Under the pieces are notes generated by a model that was not told the origin of the DNA, did no database searches, and worked only from the letters and a program-made list of their open reading frames with translations. Below are positions 61,282 to 64,000 of a stretch of DNA of 64,000 nucleotides, piece after piece. The DNA is from Hespellia sp. (lineage in GTDB: Bacteria; Bacillota; Clostridia; Lachnospirales; Lachnospiraceae): positions 1-64,000 of the forward strand of contig JAQVCP010000002.1 in the NCBI GenBank assembly GCA_028689735.1. Reading direction: 5' to 3'. The position numbers were made by a program, and so were the translations under genes. Position 1 is the stretch's first letter. Each line of letters opens with the position of its first letter.

Positions 61282-62451
61282 TTACGCACGTGCGATTCCG
61301 GCTTTTTTTGCCTCATCTGCAACAGCTTTGGCAACGGCCACACTGACTCTCTCGTCAAATGCACCTGGAATGATATTTTCTTCGTTCAATTCCTCATCGG
61401 TAATGATACCAGCAATCGCAGCAGCAGCGGCTAATTTCATTTCCTCAGTAATTTCTTTGGCACGGACATCGAGTGCGCCGCGGAAGAGTCCCGGAAATAC
61501 CAGTACATTGTTGATTTGGTTTGGAAAGTCAGAGCGTCCGGTTCCAACTACTTTTGCACCAGCTTCCTTTGCAAGGTCAGGCATGATTTCAGGGGTTGGG
61601 TTTGCCATTGCAAAGATACAGGCACCATCATTCATTGTCTTTACCATTTCCGGTGTTACAAGACCCGGAGCAGATACGCCCACAAATACATCGGCACCAG
61701 CCAGTGCGTCTGCAAGGGAACCGCTGCGGTTTCCAAGGTTGGTCACTTCACAGAGTGCAAGCTGGGAATCATTGGCAGCCGTCTTGCGGTTGACTATTCC
61801 GGCTCTGTCACAGTAGGTGAGATGTTTTACGCCATAGCTCAGAAGTAATTTTCCGATAGCGGTTCCGGCAGAACCTGCACCGTTGATGACAAATTTACAT
61901 TCTGCAATATCCTTTTTTACGACCTTCAGAGCATTGATGACAGCTGCGAGGACTACGATTGCGGTGCCATGCTGGTCATCGTGGAAGACGGGGATGTCCA
62001 GACGTTCTTTTAATTTCGCTTCAATCTCAAAGCATCTTGGAGCTGAGATATCTTCTAAGTTGATTCCGCCAAAGGTAGGAGCGATGCGGACAACGGTCTC
62101 TACGATTTCATCGACATTTTTTGTATCAAGGCAGATTGGAAATGCATCGACTCCTGCAAATTCCTTGAAGAGAACGGCTTTTCCTTCCATAACAGGCATG
62201 CCTGCTTCTGGTCCGATATCTCCAAGACCAAGGACAGCGGTTCCGTCTGTGACAACGGCAACTAGATTCCCTTTTGCTGTATATTTGTACACATCGTCTT
62301 TGTTGGCAGAGATTCTGCGGCAAGGTTCAGCAACTCCCGGTGTATATGCGGTGCTCAGATCATCTCTTGTCTTAACGGCCACCTTTGAGATTACCTCGAT
62401 TTTTCCTTTGTGTGTTTCGTGCATTTCCAGACTCATTTCATTGTAATTCAT
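61282..62451 (-). CDS. NAD(P)-dependent malic enzyme
   Basis: A 389-residue short-type malic enzyme that oxidatively decarboxylates malate to pyruvate and CO2. Conserved parts are STAYTPGVAEPCRRI (with catalytic Tyr), Lys in GKAVLFKEFAGVDAFPI, the metal site GGINLEDISAPRCFEIE, FHDDQHGTA, and NAD-binding GAGSAGTAIGKLL. An AAGGAG site precedes the ATG. It lies 67 bp downstream of a 2-hydroxycarboxylate transporter gene in the same direction, so the pair likely imports and uses malate. Confidence 0.93.
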   Translation of the reverse strand: MNYNEMSLEMHETHKGKIEVISKVAVKTRDDLSTAYTPGVAEPCRRISANKDDVYKYTAKGNLVAVVTDGTAVLGLGDIGPEAGMPVMEGKAVLFKEFAGVDAFPICLDTKNVDEIVETVVRIAPTFGGINLEDISAPRCFEIEAKLKERLDIPVFHDDQHGTAIVVLAAVINALKVVKKDIAECKFVINGAGSAGTAIGKLLLSYGVKHLTYCDRAGIVNRKTAANDSQLALCEVTNLGNRSGSLADALAGADVFVGVSAPGLVTPEMVKTMNDGACIFAMANPTPEIMPDLAKEAGAKVVGTGRSDFPNQINNVLVFPGLFRGALDVRAKEITEEMKLAAAAAIAGIITDEELNEENIIPGAFDERVSVAVAKAVADEAKKAGIARA

Positions 62452-62518
62452 AATTCAATCTCCTTCATATTTGATATTGTTTATATAAGTTGTATTTTAA
62501 CCTTATTATGCTGTGCAA

Positions 62519-63853
62519 TCAGAACAGCACCTGAATTAGGATACTTGCGACAATCAGCACTAATGCGCCGCAGATGCGGGTGGCAATCTGTGCAAATGGA
62601 AGAAGCTCCATTCTTTTACTTGCAGATAAGACTGCGATATCTCCGGTACCACCCATGTTGGTGGTGCAAAGTCCGGCGGTGATTGCGGATTCAACAGGGT
62701 AGAAGCCGACGAAATGTCCGCCAATTCCAGCTCCCAATGCCACGCCTCCGACTACAACAAACACGAGCAGGAGATAGAGTGGTGAAAGTGCTGCAAATAC
62801 AGCACCAAGATCAATCATGGCGATACCGATTCCAACGAGAAGTGCACTGGTCCAGTTTTTCATAACGAACTGACTCCACTGCTGTGCAGCGTCCTCAAAT
62901 TTTGCCGGAATGAGACCAATGGCTTTTCCTACAGCAACCAGGATGATCATCCAGGCGTAGGCATGTACCGCAGGAACCAGCTTGTTGATGATTGTTCCAA
63001 GCAGGAAGAAAAATATGGAGGTAATCATGCCGATGCCCAAAGTCTGGAGGGCGAGAGGCGCTTTTTTCGTTTCAGTCATGTCATCATCCATTTTTTTCAT
63101 TAACCGTCCGTTTCCGGAGAGTGTTGGTTTTACATCGCCCAGCTTTGCAAGAAGACCGGCGCCGATGATTGCCATCACGTTTCCAAGTGTGGATGCCGGA
63201 ACCATGCGGGAAATCATAACGGCGGCATCGGCATTTAAAGCTTCGGCATACATTCCGGAGAGTGGTACGACACCTGCACCCATTCCGCCGCCCATCATCG
63301 GGATGGCAACATACATGATCGCGTCAACGAATCCGTAGCCGACCAGCATTCCTACCAGACCAACCGAGAGGATGGCAACGGTCATGGCACAGAGTGCCAC
63401 CGGAAGGAAACGTACTGCCGCTTTTAGAAGGAGCGAGCGGTTCATTCCAAGGATACTTCCCGTAATCAGTGCTGCGATGTAGAAGTTCAGGAAGCCTGTG
63501 GTGTTCATGAAAGCGTCTACATTTTCCACAACTGCAGTTGGGATGATACCAAGGTAGACCATCGATGCGGAAGCGAAGATACAGACGATAGCACCTCCGC
63601 CTAAAAATGTCTTTACAATCGGAAGTGTGTTACCGATCACATTGAAAAGTCCCCCAAATACCATCATAATGGCAAGTGCTCCGATCATTCCTGTTGGCAT
63701 CCAGCCCATCCACATCACAAAGAGTACAACTGCAAAAAGCAGGAGATAAATGGGGAGGGGAATTCCGATAATCTCGATCTCCATTATTTTTCTAAAAAAT
63801 CCTTTTTGAGTTGTTTCAGCGGATACATTCATTGTTTTGCTTAAATCGCTCAT
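62519..63853 (-). CDS. 2-hydroxycarboxylate transporter (CitS/MaeN family)
   Basis: A 444-residue membrane transporter with about eleven helices. It has the two re-entrant-loop motifs of the 2HCT family, MGGGMGAGVVPLS and GAGIGGHFVGFYPVESAIT. Members exchange or import malate, citrate or lactate with H+ or Na+. The co-directional malic enzyme gene points to malate. A GAAAGGAAG site precedes the ATG. There is no citrate lyase or adjacent regulator within the window; the upstream control region runs off the window end. Confidence 0.9.
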   Translation of the reverse strand: MSDLSKTMNVSAETTQKGFFRKIMEIEIIGIPLPIYLLLFAVVLFVMWMGWMPTGMIGALAIMMVFGGLFNVIGNTLPIVKTFLGGGAIVCIFASASMVYLGIIPTAVVENVDAFMNTTGFLNFYIAALITGSILGMNRSLLLKAAVRFLPVALCAMTVAILSVGLVGMLVGYGFVDAIMYVAIPMMGGGMGAGVVPLSGMYAEALNADAAVMISRMVPASTLGNVMAIIGAGLLAKLGDVKPTLSGNGRLMKKMDDDMTETKKAPLALQTLGIGMITSIFFFLLGTIINKLVPAVHAYAWMIILVAVGKAIGLIPAKFEDAAQQWSQFVMKNWTSALLVGIGIAMIDLGAVFAALSPLYLLLVFVVVGGVALGAGIGGHFVGFYPVESAITAGLCTTNMGGTGDIAVLSASKRMELLPFAQIATRICGALVLIVASILIQVLF

Positions 63854-64000
63854 TTTTTTCTTCCTTTCAGAATATGTATTTGCGGGTGTTCCCCGCTGCT
63901 GAAACTAATGTAACATGATTGTATTGAAATAAAAACATTAAGAAAGTTTAGAAAAAGTTTGGAAAGTAAAGAAAAGATTGATAAAAAAATACGGGGCAAT

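Overview
The window looks like a chromosomal segment of a low-to-mid GC Firmicute, most likely a gut Lachnospiraceae (Blautia / Ruminococcus gnavus / Dorea-like). Reasons: strong AGGAGG-type ribosome sites, consensus sigma-A promoters, BceRS-AB antimicrobial-peptide modules, the DUF2325-DUF3793-flavodoxin iron-limitation cluster, two FeoA plus FeoB, small stand-alone (p)ppGpp synthetases, and a short-chain dehydrogenase resembling clostridial 12-alpha-hydroxysteroid dehydrogenases. I see no rRNA, tRNA, CRISPR array, prophage or intact transposase.

Layout. 0.3-1.4 kb: NERD-HRDC protein. 1.7-6.3 kb: first Bce-type module (regulator, kinase, ATPase, permease). 6.4-8.5 kb: nitrilase behind a promoter-plus-hairpin leader, then a LysR regulator. 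8.7-14.1 kb: cell-envelope operon (4-TM protein, DUF975-CmpB fusion, metallophosphoesterase, MprF-like aminoacyl-lipid synthase). 14.2-14.3 kb: a folded repeat with terminal inverted repeats. 14.4-18.9 kb: second Bce module. 19.1-21.9 kb: hybrid sensor kinase with solute-binding domains. 22.2-23.6 kb: ABC-F protein whose start lies in a terminator hairpin. 23.7-33.0 kb: a two-component system divergent from an unusual cassette (propeller-like/solute-binding lipoprotein, two sugar-type permeases, HlyD-like adaptor, MacB-like membrane protein), with a duplicated leader element. 33.1-38.5 kb: 12-alpha-HSDH-like dehydrogenase, a DUF6323/DUF6179-like pair, an ABC-2 exporter, a small alarmone synthetase. 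38.6-49.7 kb: metal island (26-aa peptide, DUF6110-like protein, P1B-type ATPase, DUF2325, DUF3793, flavodoxin, iron-type DtxR regulator, FeoA, FeoA, FeoB, FeoB-associated peptide, histidine-free Fur-like protein), interrupted at 42.9-45.3 kb by a decayed LytTR/GHKL quorum-sensing-like locus. 50.0-58.8 kb: housekeeping and hypothetical genes (zinc phospholipase-like, second alarmone synthetase, PIN-PhoH, HD hydrolase, DUF1275, subtilase, aromatic-acid exporter-like, zinc-ribbon, LspA-like). 58.9-63.9 kb: PurF-like protein without the N-terminal cysteine, HAD phosphatase, malic enzyme and a 2-hydroxycarboxylate transporter.

How the parts connect. Three copies of a BceR-type box (TNACA-N4-TGTAA-like) precede both bceAB pairs and the MprF-like operon, two of them with identical box-to-minus-10 spacing. 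This ties the envelope operon to peptide-antibiotic sensing. In the metal island, TTAG-N6-CTAA or near-matching boxes lie at the promoters of DUF2325-flavodoxin, feoA and the DtxR gene and in the feoA-feoB gap, which suggests one DtxR-controlled iron regulon. The feoA-feoB gap also carries four ACTAA motifs at an exact 20-bp period. The least familiar unit is the 23.7-33.0 kb cassette: no ATPase lies within it, and it mixes import-type and export-type parts.
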